Notes: generated by a model not told the origin, from the letters alone. 64,000 bases of DNA from Ariolimax columbianus (GCA_036924085.1 JAVGWX010000011.1:25000739-25064738), one strand, 5' to 3'; positions 1 to 11,084 are shown, numbered from the stretch's first letter. Program-made: numbers and translations.

Positions 1-576
1 AATTACCATGTTAACACAATTATGTTCAGTTCACTGCCACTTTCTGTTCCCGAGTTGTCAATGTAAGCCCTCCAACGGCGAGGTTTATTAACGGGAACAT
101 TGCGCCTCTCATTTCTTTTGGTAATTTTTAAGCGAACGTAATAATTCTGCTAGCTCCATTTCTGTGTGTTCCCGAGTCTGTAACGTCAGAATAGAGCGGG
201 GGCGGTGGGGGGGGGGGGGGGTGTTCGATTTTGATTGAGAACGTCACATAACAGATTTAATGGCCACTTGTACCTGCTACAATTGGCTCCATCCCCCGTG
301 TGAGTGTTTAGGTAAGCAACACGGACATCCGAACATATCCTGCAAGACTGGTATATGCTTAACTTCTTTCGTACTGAGCACTGACCTACGGGTATACATC
401 TCCACACAAAACTGTTTGTAAGACTTGAAAAACCTTCCACGACAGCAACTCTAAACTAGATAACTAGGCTTCGCGTGCAGACATTGGCTTTTTTTAAATA
501 TTTAATGTGGCGTAGAAGAACGCTGGATCTAACGGTGTCCTTCCTCGTTGTGCATTCTAGGATATCCACATTTTGC
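1..576. other. Unassigned stretch with a G-run
   Basis: No gene or repeat recognised. Positions 198-221 are a G-rich run including 15 consecutive G at 207-221, which could form a quadruplex on the plus strand. Reading frames here are short and unlike any family I know. Confidence 0.5.
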
Positions 577-592
577 GTGATTATTGTTATGA

Positions 593-627
<35 letters not shown>

Positions 628-718
628 GTTATGATTTTTATTATTATTATTATTATTATGATTATTATTATTATTGTTATGATTTGTATTATTATTATTA
701 TTATTATTATTGTTATGA

Positions 719-759
<41 letters not shown>

Positions 760-768
760 GTTAAGATT

Positions 769-799
<31 letters not shown>

Positions 800-807
800 T
801 TGTTATG

Positions 808-843
<36 letters not shown>

Positions 844-845
844 GC
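577..845. repeat. (ATT)n microsatellite with GTTATG interruptions
   Basis: About 270 bp of ATT/TTA triplets interrupted by near-regular GTTATGATT blocks. It translates to poly-Ile or poly-Tyr in several frames on both strands, so those frames are artefacts. (ATT)n is also the tail of repeat family G in this window, so a lost retroposon end is possible but not shown. Confidence 0.95.
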
Positions 846-1165
846 AATGTGTCCCAATTATTGTTTACGCTAGTAGAGAGCATTTAAATCCCGAACGAAG
901 CCGGTCAGCAAAACTAGTCAGGCATACAAGAATGCCTAGCTGCGCCATTTTCTGAGGACGACTCTGCGCCCCGAAAGTCTGCCTGCGATGCAATGACATT
1001 GATTCGCAACAAATGTGAAACGTAATAGTAGCTGTAGAGTAAAATGGTACTCGAATGCTACTTTTTAACAAAAGATCGTCGGGACAATAATATACAACTT
1101 GCCCAAAATTAGCTCTTTAAACGTCTTAAGCTATTCACAAGGAAATAATTGGGTAATATGTAAGT
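846..1165. other. Unassigned stretch
   Basis: Nothing recognised on either strand. Confidence 0.4.
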
Positions 1166-1169
1166 TTTC

Positions 1170-1268
1170 TTAAAGTAAAGCAACTTAACTTAAATTAACT
1201 TAACTTAACTGAACGTTTCTATACTGGTTTAGAAGACTTCAGAGTCTGTATACAACCAGTTTCTTGGA
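1170..1268 (-). mobile_element. CR1/L2-type LINE, extreme 3' end
   Basis: On the minus strand this carries the same 3' UTR as the copies at 33160-33600 and 60425-61175 (a ~45-bp block containing CTGTATACAACCAGTTTC-like sequence), ending in a (TTAAG)n-type tail that appears on the plus strand as repeated CTTAA. No coding sequence remains, so this is a severely 5'-truncated insertion. Confidence 0.75.
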
Positions 1269-1269
1269 G

Positions 1270-1555
1270 GGTGGTTTTTACCGATGTGAGTGTCTATCTT
1301 AATAGACTCAAACACTAGAGCTAAGAAGACCCGCAGCCAATTAGAAGCCATATGTAGCTACTCTTAACAAGCCACACTGGGAAAGGTACAAATAACTTAG
1401 ATAGATTTTTAATTTTGATTTTATGCGAGCAGTGGCTGTTAAGCATACTGTTTTTTTTTGTAATTTCAAACTGCCAAGGAATTGTTAACGCACTCGACAC
1501 TGAACGCGGCAGTCCGATCTCACTATCCATTAGATTAGGAGAATTTTTACCATAA
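1270..1555. other. Unassigned stretch
   Basis: No recognisable gene or repeat. A short minus-strand frame runs through it without any family signature. Confidence 0.35.
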
Positions 1556-1557
1556 GA

Positions 1558-1648
1558 TCCACTTGAAAAAAATCCCGTTCTCCACTGTGATTCGAACACG
1601 CGACCTCATGCACACCAGGCAGATCTCTAGACCACTGATTCCTCCTAG
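1558..1648 (-). mobile_element. tRNA-derived SINE head or tRNA pseudogene
   Basis: Read on the minus strand there is an A-box-like AGTGGTCTAGAGATC followed about 35 bp later by a B-box-like GTGTTCGAATCAC, the spacing of an internal Pol III promoter. The arms do not fold cleanly by eye, so this is not called a functional tRNA. No second copy was seen in the window. Confidence 0.45.
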
Positions 1649-1649
1649 T

Positions 1650-2214
1650 TGTTGTTACTGCTGATCCAGCAGCATTCAGGTTCTCGCCCTACGGCCCAAA
1701 GTCACATAATAACAATTGCGTGTGAATGTTAGTTGTTCTGTGGTACCATACCAATTGTTACCTTTATCTAGGCTCAGAAGAAAAGTCACATTCCAAACAT
1801 CGTTGAGCGCCGAACACTCGACGAGATTTTGATCATCGGTTTCGTATGGGATGTGCACACCTGTCACTCTGAAGTAATTGTGGATGGATTCTGTTCAGGT
1901 GCTTGTTAAGTTGGATACCCCCAGCATGTCATCACCTTGTCCATGTGGCGGAGCTTGGACGTCCTACTGAGCTAAAAAAAAGCGGAAACGTATCTTCCTG
2001 GGAGGGTCAACCAAGCCGGACAGGTCACTGGAGAGAGGTCAAACTAAGAACGATATCATGCGGGCAGTTGGTGCTCAAGAATCTAGGAATACAGACTTTG
2101 TAAGACAGAACAAATCTACACGACGTCCAGGCAAATAGAGTTCGAGAACCCAGGATGGCAGGGCATGTAAGTGAAGTATCCTTCAAAATAATAACCATTA
2201 TGTTCATCACGTGA
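1650..2214. other. Unassigned stretch
   Basis: Nothing recognised. Small frames occur on both strands but have no family motifs. Confidence 0.35.
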
Positions 2215-2560
2215 CTCTGTCACATAACCCCCTTTAATTGTTTGTTTTGTAACTCGTCCCGTAATGTCCACAATCATATGTGTGCTCAGTTTCTACACCT
2301 GAGGTTTGCAAAGGTAATTTACTGTTTCCAGGCGACACGGTTATGAAAGACAAAGTCGTTCACGTATTTGCTCATTACCGAAATCAGATGGGGAAACAAT
2401 ACAGGGCAATGCATTTGTCAAACATGGTATCTGTTTACTCTCGTGATTTTCTTCAAAGTCTCAAAGAATCCAATAATCAATGACATCTTTGAAGTGTGGG
2501 ATACTTATCTGGCTAATTTTACTTTCTCAGAAAGATTTGTTGTTCCAGAATATGGGTATG
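2215..2560. repeat. Dispersed repeat family J, copy 1
   Basis: About 300 bp aligns by eye, in the same orientation, with 15305-15610. Shared landmarks are GTACTCAGTTTCTA-like sequence, GTATTTGCTCATTA, and CCAATAATCAATGACATCTT near the right end. No open frame is conserved between the copies and no terminal repeats were found, so the class is unknown. Confidence 0.7.
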
Positions 2561-2595
2561 AGGAGTTGAGAGGAAAGAGGGTGGTGGTGAGAGAG

Positions 2596-2685
2596 GATGT
2601 TTAAAGAAGGGCGTGAGTTTACGTAACATCTTCAGAGACTAGGCAAGGAGCATATTACGTTAACTCACTTCCTTCTTTAAACACC
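2596..2685. repeat. Inverted repeat of mariner transposase sequence
   Basis: Arms at 2596-2624 and 2657-2685 are reverse complements over 29 bp with about four mismatches, separated by 32 bp. Both arms contain the GTTTAAAGAAGG segment that encodes the VFKEG part of the transposase, so the locus is a head-on duplication at the truncated end of the mariner copy. Confidence 0.75.
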
Positions 2686-3008
2686 GTTATCCAGTTCTTC
2701 ATTGTTGTCGTCGACACACTTTTGTCACCTTACACTGCCTGCATTCTGCTATGAATGTCAGCTGGTCGACATCCTTCAGCTGTTAGAAACCGAATCACCG
2801 CTCGCTGATCAACTCTGGACGGATTCCGTATCACACCCGCCATATTTTCAACGGTCTGCTAGAGAAACTATGAGTTGAAGGATAATCAAATTTTGAAAAT
2901 TTGACGGTTGGTATGTGCTGTTTACACCAGAAACGACGTCATCATCTGCATTGTAAGTACTTTTCACTTGCTGCAGTTTGGTCCGGTTTCATTTGAACAC
3001 GTCTCGAA
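2657..3008 (-). pseudogene. Mariner-like transposase, 5' end fragment
   Basis: The minus-strand ATG at 2841-2843 opens a frame containing QRAVIRFLTAEGCRPADIH, the first helix-turn-helix region of mariner/SETMAR-type transposases. A stop (TAA) follows the RMQAV segment, then the same frame resumes with TTMKNWITVFKEG. Upstream, at about 2985-3008, lies the terminal sequence GTTTCATTTGAACACG also present at 31728 and 4030, presumably the terminal inverted repeat. Only the first ~60 codons exist; the catalytic domain is absent. Confidence 0.8.
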
Positions 3009-3157
3009 TTATTATTATATTTCCTCCATCGTCATCGATGAGGACCGGCAACACTCATCGCATGCCATACTGCATCATTGAGTGTGTGAGTGCGCGCCTG
3101 TCTGATCAAGCCAATGGGAGCGCCGAAAGTTCTTTGGCGCGACAGTCAAACATAGTC

Positions 3158-3288
3158 TAAGCTGCCTCTGGTAGTGTCACTGTTCTAGACTTCATGATTG
3201 CTTGACCGTCCTGGTCTGTCTTACCATAGTGAGGCTCGTTGATTGCAACGCCGTTTGCGACCGGGTTGATCGATTTTGAGGCAGCTTA
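3158..3288. repeat. 11-bp inverted repeats bounding 131 bp
   Basis: TAAGCTGCCTC at 3158-3168 is the exact reverse complement of 3278-3288. This may be a small MITE or chance. No flanking TSD was recognised. Confidence 0.3.
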
Positions 3289-3376
3289 GCGCAGATGTTT
3301 ATGTTTATTTGACAAAACGTAAGTGACTTCTTCAAACCGTTTATCGAAAGGATTTTTATTTGGAAGTCTGGCTAAG

Positions 3377-3637
3377 GGAGCGCAGTGGTTACCGAGTTGG
3401 CTTCGCATCTGAGTGGTCCTGGGTTCATTCACCTGTTGAGGCGGAAATGGTTTTTCAGATTGCAACGGCACTCGGATCGACCCAGCCTTAAATGGGTACC
3501 TGTTCAGTCCGGGAAGTAAAAGCGGCGTGAGAGAGGAGATGGCTAACGCCCTCATATAGCCCAGTCTTTGAAATGTCAGATCGCTAACACTTCCAACCCT
3601 ACGGCAGTATGGGTTACTTAACTTTTTTTACCATTTT
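3377..3637 (+). mobile_element. tRNA-derived SINE family B, copy 1, with 12-bp TSD
   Basis: The head shows GCGCAGTGGTTA (A-box-like) and TCCTGGGTTCATTC (B-box-like). The body matches the copies at 29151-29418 and 54075-54358, including a conserved GTTCAGTCCGGGAAGTAAA block. It is flanked by an exact 12-bp target-site duplication, AGTCTGGCTAAG, at 3365-3376 and 3638-3649. The tail is ACTT/CTTT-rich. Confidence 0.88.
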
Positions 3638-3832
3638 AGTCTGGCTAAGAGACAATGCTCGATGTGGCAAGGCAAGCCAGATTCCCCCCAAAAAAGGGCA
3701 GCTGAAATCGAATGTGGTAGGTCGAAAGGCACAAATATGGCAGCCTTGCTGTAAGCTACGATATAACGTCAACACATTGTTTTCTGGACGAAGGCCAAAT
3801 AATTTTTCGACCGTATAGTTATAACCACTAGT
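3638..3832 (+). mobile_element. SINE family E, 3' part
   Basis: Aligns with 27060-27407 across the GTCGAATGTG, CAAATAT and AAGCTGTAAACTACGA-like landmarks. The copy is diverged and truncated. The SINE B to its left inserted at the CTGGCTAAG of this element. Confidence 0.65.
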
Positions 3833-4025
3833 TGTTGTTTCATGACTTATATATATATATATGTATGTATCTACGTGAAAATAATATCCGTTTGGAAAAT
3901 GTTCCACCTATATCCGTACGTGGTCCCATAAGGTCATAACACGACATAATCTGTCGATGTGAGAGCAACATCTTCCCATATGGAACACGTGTATTTCATG
4001 TATAAATTAAATCTGAGGTTAGTTG

Positions 4026-4195
4026 TACATACGAGACGTGCTCAAATGAAACCGGTCATAGCTGCGGCTGAGCATGATGACATCACTTCATGTGTAAACA
4101 GCACACACCAACCGTCAAGTTTTCAACATTTCATTATCCTCTGACTCAAAGTGTCCTCGGCGGACCATTGAAACCATGGCGAGCAGGATCAATAC
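4026..4195 (+). mobile_element. Mariner-like element, 5' terminus only
   Basis: Contains the terminal motif GCTCAAATGAAACCGG and the following ~150 bp of 5' UTR shared with 31728-31895 (GTAAACAGCACA, CAACCG, CAAG, TCATTATC). It stops around the presumed transposase ATG near 4177. No transposase domain remains. Confidence 0.65.
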
Positions 4196-4199
4196 CACC

Positions 4200-5702
4200 T
4201 ACATATAAAACCTAAGCACAATGTCATGACGTCATAGAGAGTAGACCTTGGTTACAATGCTTACGGGAAGCACTTTGCTTTAGGGATTTTTTAATTGAAA
4301 GAGGAATATTGGAAAGGGATATTTTATTTTGATGCGTATAGTTGCTTTAGGAATTGTTTAATTGAAACCAGAATATAGAAATGGATATTTTATTTCGATG
4401 TTCTTAATGCTTTTATTTACTATTTTGTGTTTATGTGTATGCAAGATTTAAGTTAATCCTAGCAAAACTGGCATGGAAACTTACTCGATTTTATGAAAAA
4501 ATATTTTTCATAACCGTGATATCAAGAGCAACTTGAATATGAATTGTGTTCTCAATTAAATATAAAATTTACTCTTCAGACTGCAATGTTTCAAACCATT
4601 TGATGAATGCAAATAACAATAACATATAAGACCAAGCTTTATTATTGCAAGTACTTTAGTTTTATTTTACAAAACAGGTAGTTTAAGGTAATGTTTTTAA
4701 AACGCAATGACAAAATAAAGCCAAGGTCAAACAAGAAAAAGCTCTTGTGTGGTAATTCTGAGCACAGGCAATGTATGCACAACATATTTATAGTTTCATT
4801 GAGAGCTAGTTATCAAAAATACATATGAACTAGTTCACTTTTTCACAGTTCGAAGCTTTCGTTTTTTGCATGTTCATTGTTGTATCATTTGTTCCTTTTC
4901 AAAAGTTTTTAATAAATGTGTTTGTGGCGGACATAATGATATATCTTGTGACTAAGTCAATATTATGCCCTTCTGCACAATCTCGCTTATACATATTATT
5001 TTTCACTGAGTATTTTCGTTACAACGGTAATTACAAGATGTCGTTGATTGGTTACATTTCAAAATACTTTTTCGTAATAAACAGAAACACGTTTTTAGAT
5101 GACAATATATGTATGTATTACAATATCAAGTACTTCAAGTTGAGGATACAGAAGACCCCTGTCAAATGTTTGTGTTAGCTCATATTGGCTTTGTGTGACA
5201 TCCATGTCAATATAATCAACTTTGAAGTAAAACTTACAGAAAGTGCATTTCGATTTCTTTATAGTTGAAAATGTACAATATCCTGCGACATATGTTAATT
5301 CTGCAGATCATCATCAGTAACAATTATTTTCCCTAACAGAATGGAAGTGATTCATCTCTAACATCTTTGCTAAATTCATCAACTTTATTTTGATCTACAT
5401 CAACATGAAAATTCTCCATACTTTGCTGAATGTATTTTCAGAGGGTTAATACTCGACAAACGAAGTTTGCTTTCTGTCTCAAGAATCTGTCGTAAAGAAA
5501 TTAAGTGGCTCGCAGGTTGGCGAAACTGTTCAAACCTATGTTCCATGGCATCCGTTGAATTGTTTCTGTTAAAGTATATGAAAATCCCAACTCTTCTGCA
5601 CAATAATGCATGTGTTGTGTTTGTTGAAGAGATAAATGTTTCTTTAATCAAAACTCCTGTTGCGTACTTGTGCCCCGCATTTGTCCAAATAGTTACAAAA
5701 CT
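4200..5702. other. AT-rich unassigned region
   Basis: About 1.5 kb of AT-rich sequence. The longest plus-strand frame (4870-5178, 102 codons) is rich in Phe, Ile and Tyr as expected from base composition and resembles no family I know. No repeat family from elsewhere in the window recurs here. Confidence 0.5.
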
Positions 5703-6095
5703 TATTTAAGAAGGTCGGCTGCAAGGGATCTCCAACGTTCTCTGTCGCTGGTCTTCAAAGACATCAATTCTCTTCTTCAACTGTTTATTCTTTGTCCATG
5801 TTTCAGCAGCCGACATTAAGGACGAATAAAATTTACATTTCTAATGTTGATCTCTAATGCATATTCTTTACTTCTGGTGTTGTCTATATCCATCAGGCCG
5901 CCGTGTCATTATATGCCTGAGAATTCTTTCTTTTCTCCACCTCTGATGTTAAGATTGCTGGTCCTTCATTATTCTGTTTGTGTGGCTTGTGTACTTTGTT
6001 TTCATGGAGTAGTTCTCTGACACATTCTGCCCACATCGTTTGTAATATCTTCCTCATCAAATATGATTTGCTATCTCTGTTTTAGTCTAACCAAC
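5703..6095 (-). pseudogene. Non-LTR retrotransposon RT relic, internally deleted
   Basis: The minus strand reads, with stops, WAECVRELLHENKV then GPAILTSEVEK, the linker just before the fingers of LINE reverse transcriptases. After a deletion it continues with AAETWTKNKQLKKRIDVFE, which matches the C-terminal ETWTL...RIEAFEMRC region. The catalytic core is missing. Clade not assigned. Confidence 0.6.
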
Positions 6096-6587
6096 CACTT
6101 CCCATTTCTTCATTACCATAGATCTATCTTTCTTGTTGTGCACAACCATTATCCTACTAACATTTTTCATAAATCCATTTGTCTTGGCCAATCTACACAG
6201 CTTACAAATGTTCTGGGGTGCCCTAAACTTTCTTCCTAAACAAAAAATAAATAAATGTTGCATACATAAAGCTTATCCCCCTTTACAGAATTGGATCAAA
6301 CTATCCCCTATTTCGTTACTAGACCTGTCTATATTTTCCTTTATTTGTTCATTCTATATCACCTACAGCGAATTGACCGAAATGTATAACTGTTGATTTC
6401 CCACGAAAGTAGATACTTTTTCATAATTGCTTTAAAATAAATTGACCAAATAAATATGTTAAAACATGTTACTCCATCTGGCATTATCAGCTGGAGTGAA
6501 GTCTCTGCTTAGAGTCGTAATCTTATCCAATCTTTTTCGACGTTGTGCATCATCCTGTGGCAGCACAATGATTAGACATCGTCAGGA
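6096..6587. other. Unassigned stretch
   Basis: No recognisable gene or repeat; AT-rich. An 87-codon frame at 6133-6396 has no family signature. Confidence 0.35.
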
Positions 6588-6597
6588 CGACATCGAT

Positions 6598-6851
6598 AAT
6601 TTTTAATTTTTTTTCGTTCGGCTCATATTCTCTAATCCCCAAGGCGGTGTGCGTTGCACTGTGTTTTTATTTTGCGCCTGTCGGCCCAGTGCATCCGACT
6701 TCAGCACGCCTCTTATGTAAGGGTCTGCTTCCTCCTGCATTTTCTAAGGGTTTGCTTCCCCGGGGTAACGGCCGGTGCTGTGATGGGGATCGAACCCAGC
6801 ACCTTCGGGTCGTGAGCCGTGCCACTTAACCACTAGGCCACGCCGTCCCCT
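6598..6851 (-). mobile_element. tRNA-derived SINE family A, copy 1, with 10-bp TSD
   Basis: On the minus strand the head reads ACGGCGTGGCCTAGTGGTTA (A box) and GGGTTCGATCCCC (B box), followed by a ~170-bp body and a poly-A/AAAATT tail (poly-T on the plus strand near 6600-6618). An exact TSD, CGACATCGAT, lies at 6588-6597 and 6852-6861. It is the best-preserved of five family A copies here. Confidence 0.93.
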
Positions 6852-6898
6852 CGACATCGATTATATATAGACAAGTCTAAATTATGCTAAACACGTTT

Positions 6899-7497
6899 CT
6901 TCTTCTTCTTCTTCTGCGTACGCAGTCAGACAGTAACCATTATTTTTTCGAAAAAAGCGGCGGTCATCCTGAGGCTCTCGCCACTGCCATAGAGCTTGTC
7001 TTGCAGTTCCACTGGTAATGGCCACATCTGCTCTCTCTGATCCTCGTATGTCGGGCAGTTCTGTAGAAGATGTTCAGCGGTCATTTTACCAGTACCACAC
7101 GGGCATTCGTCGGTACACCCTATCTTCAATTTGTTGAATAGGTGGTACCTCAGTCTGTTGTGGCCAGTGCGAAGTCTGAAGACAACGATCTGCTCTCTTC
7201 GGTTCAACTGGTAATAGGCATCGTTTTTGGTGTAACCAGTATGTTTCGTTTCCCATTTGGTCATGTATCTGGCTTTGATAAACCGTTTTGACTCTTCGTA
7301 CGTCATACTGGTATCTGTTTGTGGTAGTCTTGCACCTTCTTTTGCCAGTCTGTCTGCCTCCTCGTTGCCTTGGATGTTGCAGTGTGATGGAACCCACTGT
7401 ACCACTACCCTTTTTGGTGCGGACTGCTGGCATAGTTGACACAGTACTGCTGTTAAATCATTAAGCTCAGTGTTTTTCTGGCTTTTTAGCGCTGTGA
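6899..7497 (-). pseudogene. I-A LINE, 5'-truncated copy: RNase H and zinc-knuckle C-terminus
   Basis: Minus-strand translation gives QWVPSHCNIQGNEEADRLA, the His and last Asp motifs of RNase HI, then a cysteine-rich tail with ECPCGTGKMTAEHLLQNC (C-x-C...H...C). It is nearly identical to the 3' end of the I-A element at 17877-21224. The element ends in a (GAA)n tail, read as TTC repeats at 6900-6915. Homology begins at about 7497, within the RNase H TDALAVV...LKSQ segment. The frame is open across the preserved 3' part, so this is a fairly young dead-on-arrival insertion. Confidence 0.9.
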
Positions 7498-7822
7498 AGG
7501 GAGAAGGGAGAGAGTTGTGTAACGGACAAGTGGGACTTGAGATTAAGTGACTGATAAGTGATAATACTCGGGATAATGAGATGTTGTAGATACCGATGGA
7601 TCTCTTGTGTAATGTGAGAAATCAGGCATGGTCTTCTCCGTTAATGTGAGAAAAAGATGACTAGGGCATACATGACAAGAGCGTCTAGTTTCCGAATGAG
7701 TTTTAGGCGGTTATCTGAATCATCTTCAACAATGGCGGCCATTGTGCCGGAATCTCAATTCTTTGCTTCGGAAAGTGCAAGAGAATTTGCTACAGCACAC
7801 ATGGAAAGGGAACTGTTGGTGG
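7498..7822. other. Unassigned stretch
   Basis: Nothing recognised between the LINE fragment and the minisatellite. Confidence 0.4.
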
Positions 7823-8812
7823 CTTGTGTGGGACTGCGGTCCTGGTCAGGCTGAGGCTTGTGTGGGACTGCGGTCCTGGTCAGGCTGAGGCTTGTGTGGG
7901 TCTAATTTGATGTTCATGTTGGCGATTGTGTGGATCTACTAACCTTGTCATGCTGAGGCTTGTGTGGGTCTACAGTCTTGCTCAGGCTGGGGCTTGTGTG
8001 GGTCTACAGTCTTGGTCAGGCTGGGGCTTGTGTGGGTCTACGGTCCTGGTCATGCAACGGCTTTTGTGGGTCTACTTTCCTGTTCATATTGGCGATTTGT
8101 GGGTCTACTGACCTTGTTACGTCGGGGCTTGTGTGGTTCTTCTGTCTTGGTCATGCTTGGGCTAGCGTTATATAATGTCCAATCACGTCGAGGCTTGTGT
8201 GGATTTTCTGTCCTGGTCACGCTGGCAATTGTGTGGATCTACTGTCTTGGTCAGAATGTGGCCTGTGTTGATCTACTGCCCTGCCGCGCTGAGATTAGCG
8301 TGGATCTGCTGTCCTCGTCAGAATGAGGCGTGTGAGGGTCTACTGTCCTGGTCACACTGGGGCTAGCGTGTGTCTAATGTCCTGTTCCCGCAGGGGCTTG
8401 TGTGGAGCTGCTGTCGTGGTCACGCTGGGGGCTTGTGTTTGTTGACTGCCCAGTTCAAGTTGGGGATTATGTGGGTCTATTGCACTGATCAGAATTAGGC
8501 TTGTGTGGGTTTACTGTCCTGGTCACGCTGGGGCTTGTGTGGGTCTAATGTCCAGGTCACGTTAAGGCTTGCGTTGGTCTAATGTCTAGGTATAATGAGG
8601 CGTGCGTGGATATAGTGCTCTGGTCTTAACGGGGCTTGTGTGGGTCTACTGTCCTGGTCACGCTGGGGCTTATGTGAATCTAATGTTCTGGTCACGCTAG
8701 GGCTTGCATTAGTTTATGTCCAGCTAGAATGAAGATTGCGTAGATATAATGTCATTCTCTTAATGAGGATTGTGTGGATCCAATGGCCAGTTCACGCTGG
8801 GGCATGTCCTAT
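7823..8812. repeat. 34-bp minisatellite, about 29 diverged copies
   Basis: Successive GGCTTGTGTGGGTCTAC starts (7957, 7991, 8025 and on) are 34 bp apart. The unit continues with CTGTCCTGGTCACGCTG. Copies diverge increasingly to the right. The 34-bp period shifts frame each copy, which explains the overlapping Gly/Leu/Val-rich open frames; they are not genes. Confidence 0.95.
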
Positions 8813-8872
8813 CCACAAAAAATATGACGTATTGCTCTCAATGATCACCGTACATTGTATATTGAATACTGA

Positions 8873-9130
8873 TAGAAGAGACGGCGTGGGCTAGTGGTTA
8901 AGTGGCACGGCTCACAATTAAAGGTGCTAGGTTTGATCCCCATCACAGCACCGGCAGTTACCCCTGCAAGCAAACCCTTAGAAAATGCAGGAGGAAGCAG
9001 ACCCTTGCATAAAATGCATGCTGAAGTCGGATGCACAGATCCTACTGGCGCAAAATAAAAACCACAGTGCAAAGCACACGACCTTGGGGAATAAATAAAT
9101 TAGGCGAACGAAAAAAAAATTAAAAAAAAT
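8873..9130 (+). mobile_element. tRNA-derived SINE family A, copy 2
   Basis: Plus-strand head GACGGCGTGGGCTAGTGGTT, B box AGGTTTGATCCCC, the conserved body including GGAGGAAGCAGACCCTT, and an A-rich tail (AAAAAAAAATTAAAAAAAATT) near 9110-9132. No clear TSD. Confidence 0.9.
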
Positions 9131-9171
9131 TGTAGTTGACATTCTGGAGAAGAGCAATGGCCGCTTCTTAG

Positions 9172-9682
9172 ATGTTGACACTGTAATCCAGCATCCAGCT
9201 ATCCACATGTTGTAATCCAGCATCCAGCTATCCACATGCTGTAATCCAGCATCCAGCTATCCACATGTTGTAATCCAGCACCCAGCTATCAACATGCTGT
9301 AATCCAGCATCCAGCTATCCACATGTTGTAATCCAGCACCCAGCTATCCACATGCTGTAATACAGCATCCAGCTATCCACATGCTGTAATCCAGCACTCA
9401 GCTAGCCACATATTGTAATCCAGCACCTAGCTATCCACATGCTGTAATCCAGCACCCAGCTATCCACATGCTGTAATCCAGCACCCAGCTATCCACATGC
9501 TGTAATCCAGCACCCAGGTATCCAGATGCTGTAATCCAGCATCCAGCTATCCAAATATTGTAATCTATGACCCACCTATCCACATGTTGTAGGCCATGGC
9601 CCAACTATCCACATGTTGTAGTCCGTGACCCAGCTATCCACATGGTGTAGTCCATGACCCAGCTATCCACAGACTATAGAAT
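9172..9682. repeat. 29-bp minisatellite, about 17 copies
   Basis: TGTAATCCAGCATCCAGC followed by TATCCACATGC repeats every 29 bp (for example 9182, 9211). Central copies are the most uniform; the last three drift (GTAGTCCATGACCC). No coding potential. Confidence 0.95.
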
Positions 9683-10059
9683 TATTAAATCAGACTTGCG
9701 GTGAGTACGATAGGACGCCTGAAAGGAAGGAGCAGGAGCGAACACAACAAGCTACATGAACCATAAGTACTCGCATTTCCGCCACTTGCTGGCGTAGGTG
9801 TGCTCCTATGGGTCTGCCTGCATTGCCCTGGCATTGACTCTGGAAAATAAGAGTAACAGAACAGAAGCTTTAGAGAAAATTTATATCCGTTAGCTACGTA
9901 GTCCTAGTCAGCCTGTGCATCTACAAGGGCAATAGCTCCTGTGCTGGTCCCAACCCGTGTTCGATGTTACCTAATTGATGGGCACACGAGACCTCGCTCA
10001 AGTGAGGAATGTATTGTCCTTATCTGGTTCTCCATTGCTTTTATCAGAGACTTTTACTT
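9683..10059. other. Unassigned stretch
   Basis: No gene or repeat family recognised. Confidence 0.4.
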
Positions 10060-10404
10060 TTAAAGCAAAGGCGCTGATAGGACCACTGGGTCGAATATGT
10101 CTGCTCGCAGTCTGGTGTCTCTTGTGGCGTCTGTTGCCGTCGGTACCGAGTTGACCGTCAACACAGGGTTGGGCTCCGCCAAGTGGTTGCTCATAACTTT
10201 CGTTGTTTCTGTATTAAGGGCGAGACCTGCTTTCTTGTCTTCCGCTTCCATCGATGCTAACTTCTGTGTCGCTTCGGCGGCTTTCTCTGTGATAAGTGGC
10301 ATATCGTCAGCGAATATTAGGTGGTTGAATAGTCGCCCATGTATGTCGATGCCGTACTCGCTCCAGTCGCAATGCTTCATCGTCGACTCCTGACAAGCTG
10401 AGAA

Positions 10405-10738
10405 AAGGTTGGGCGAGATGGGGGTCGCCATGTCGCATTCAGAGAAATGGTTGGGTGAGATGGGGGTCTTCCTGTCGCATCCAGAGAAACGGTTGGGCGA
10501 GATTGGATTGTTCTGTCGCATCCAGAGAAACGGTTAGGTGAGATGGGGGTTGTCCTGTCGCATCCAGAGAAAAGGTTGGGCGAGACGGGATTGCCCTGTC
10601 ACATCCACAGAAACGGTTGGGCGAGATGGGAGTGCACTGTCGAATCCAGAGAAAAGGTTGGGCGATATGGGGTCACCCTGTCGCATCCAGAGAAAATATT
10701 GGGCGATATGGGATCGCCCTGTCGTCCACCTTTTTCTG
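10405..10738 (-). repeat. 41/42-bp minisatellite inside an RTE RT
   Basis: About eight units begin with GGG(C/T)GAGAT-like sequence at 10411, 10453, 10495, 10536, 10578, 10619, 10660 and 10701 (spacing 41 or 42 bp). In minus-strand coding each unit restates the DPISPNLFSGCD stretch of the RT. Units of 41 bp shift the frame, so the array destroys the gene. Confidence 0.9.
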
Positions 10739-11084
10739 TGACGATAGTTAACGGTCGTGGGAATGGACGAATGATGGTCGTGCATCCATCAAAGCAACAT
10801 TTCAACATGTCTATGTAGCCAGCTACGATTCCCTGCTTTTCCAGAGCTTTCCATACATAATCCGGTTCGACCGAGTAAAACGCCTTTTTGTAGTCGATGA
10901 ATGTCAACACTAGCGCGTGTGGTGCTCTCGTGCTGTCCCAATCAAACGACAACGTGCTATAGGTGCGCTTTTACCCAGGCTGTTCTATTGCTTGGGCTTA
11001 CTCGAGGGTATTGCGAATACTCGTCAGGAGGCATCTGGTGAATAGTTTGTACAATACTGAGAGGAGGGTGATAGGGCGGAAGGT

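Noticed and set aside
456..873. Poly-Ile and poly-Tyr open frames on both strands
   Set aside because: Translation of an (ATT)n microsatellite.
4870..5178. 102-codon plus-strand frame in an AT-rich region
   Set aside because: Composition-driven, no family motif and no splice or repeat context.
6780..6851. Functional tRNA gene
   Set aside because: A and B boxes are present but the sequence is the head of SINE A, with a 170-bp body, tail and TSD.
9172..9682. Short repeats resembling a CRISPR array
   Set aside because: The 29-bp units are head-to-tail with no spacers.
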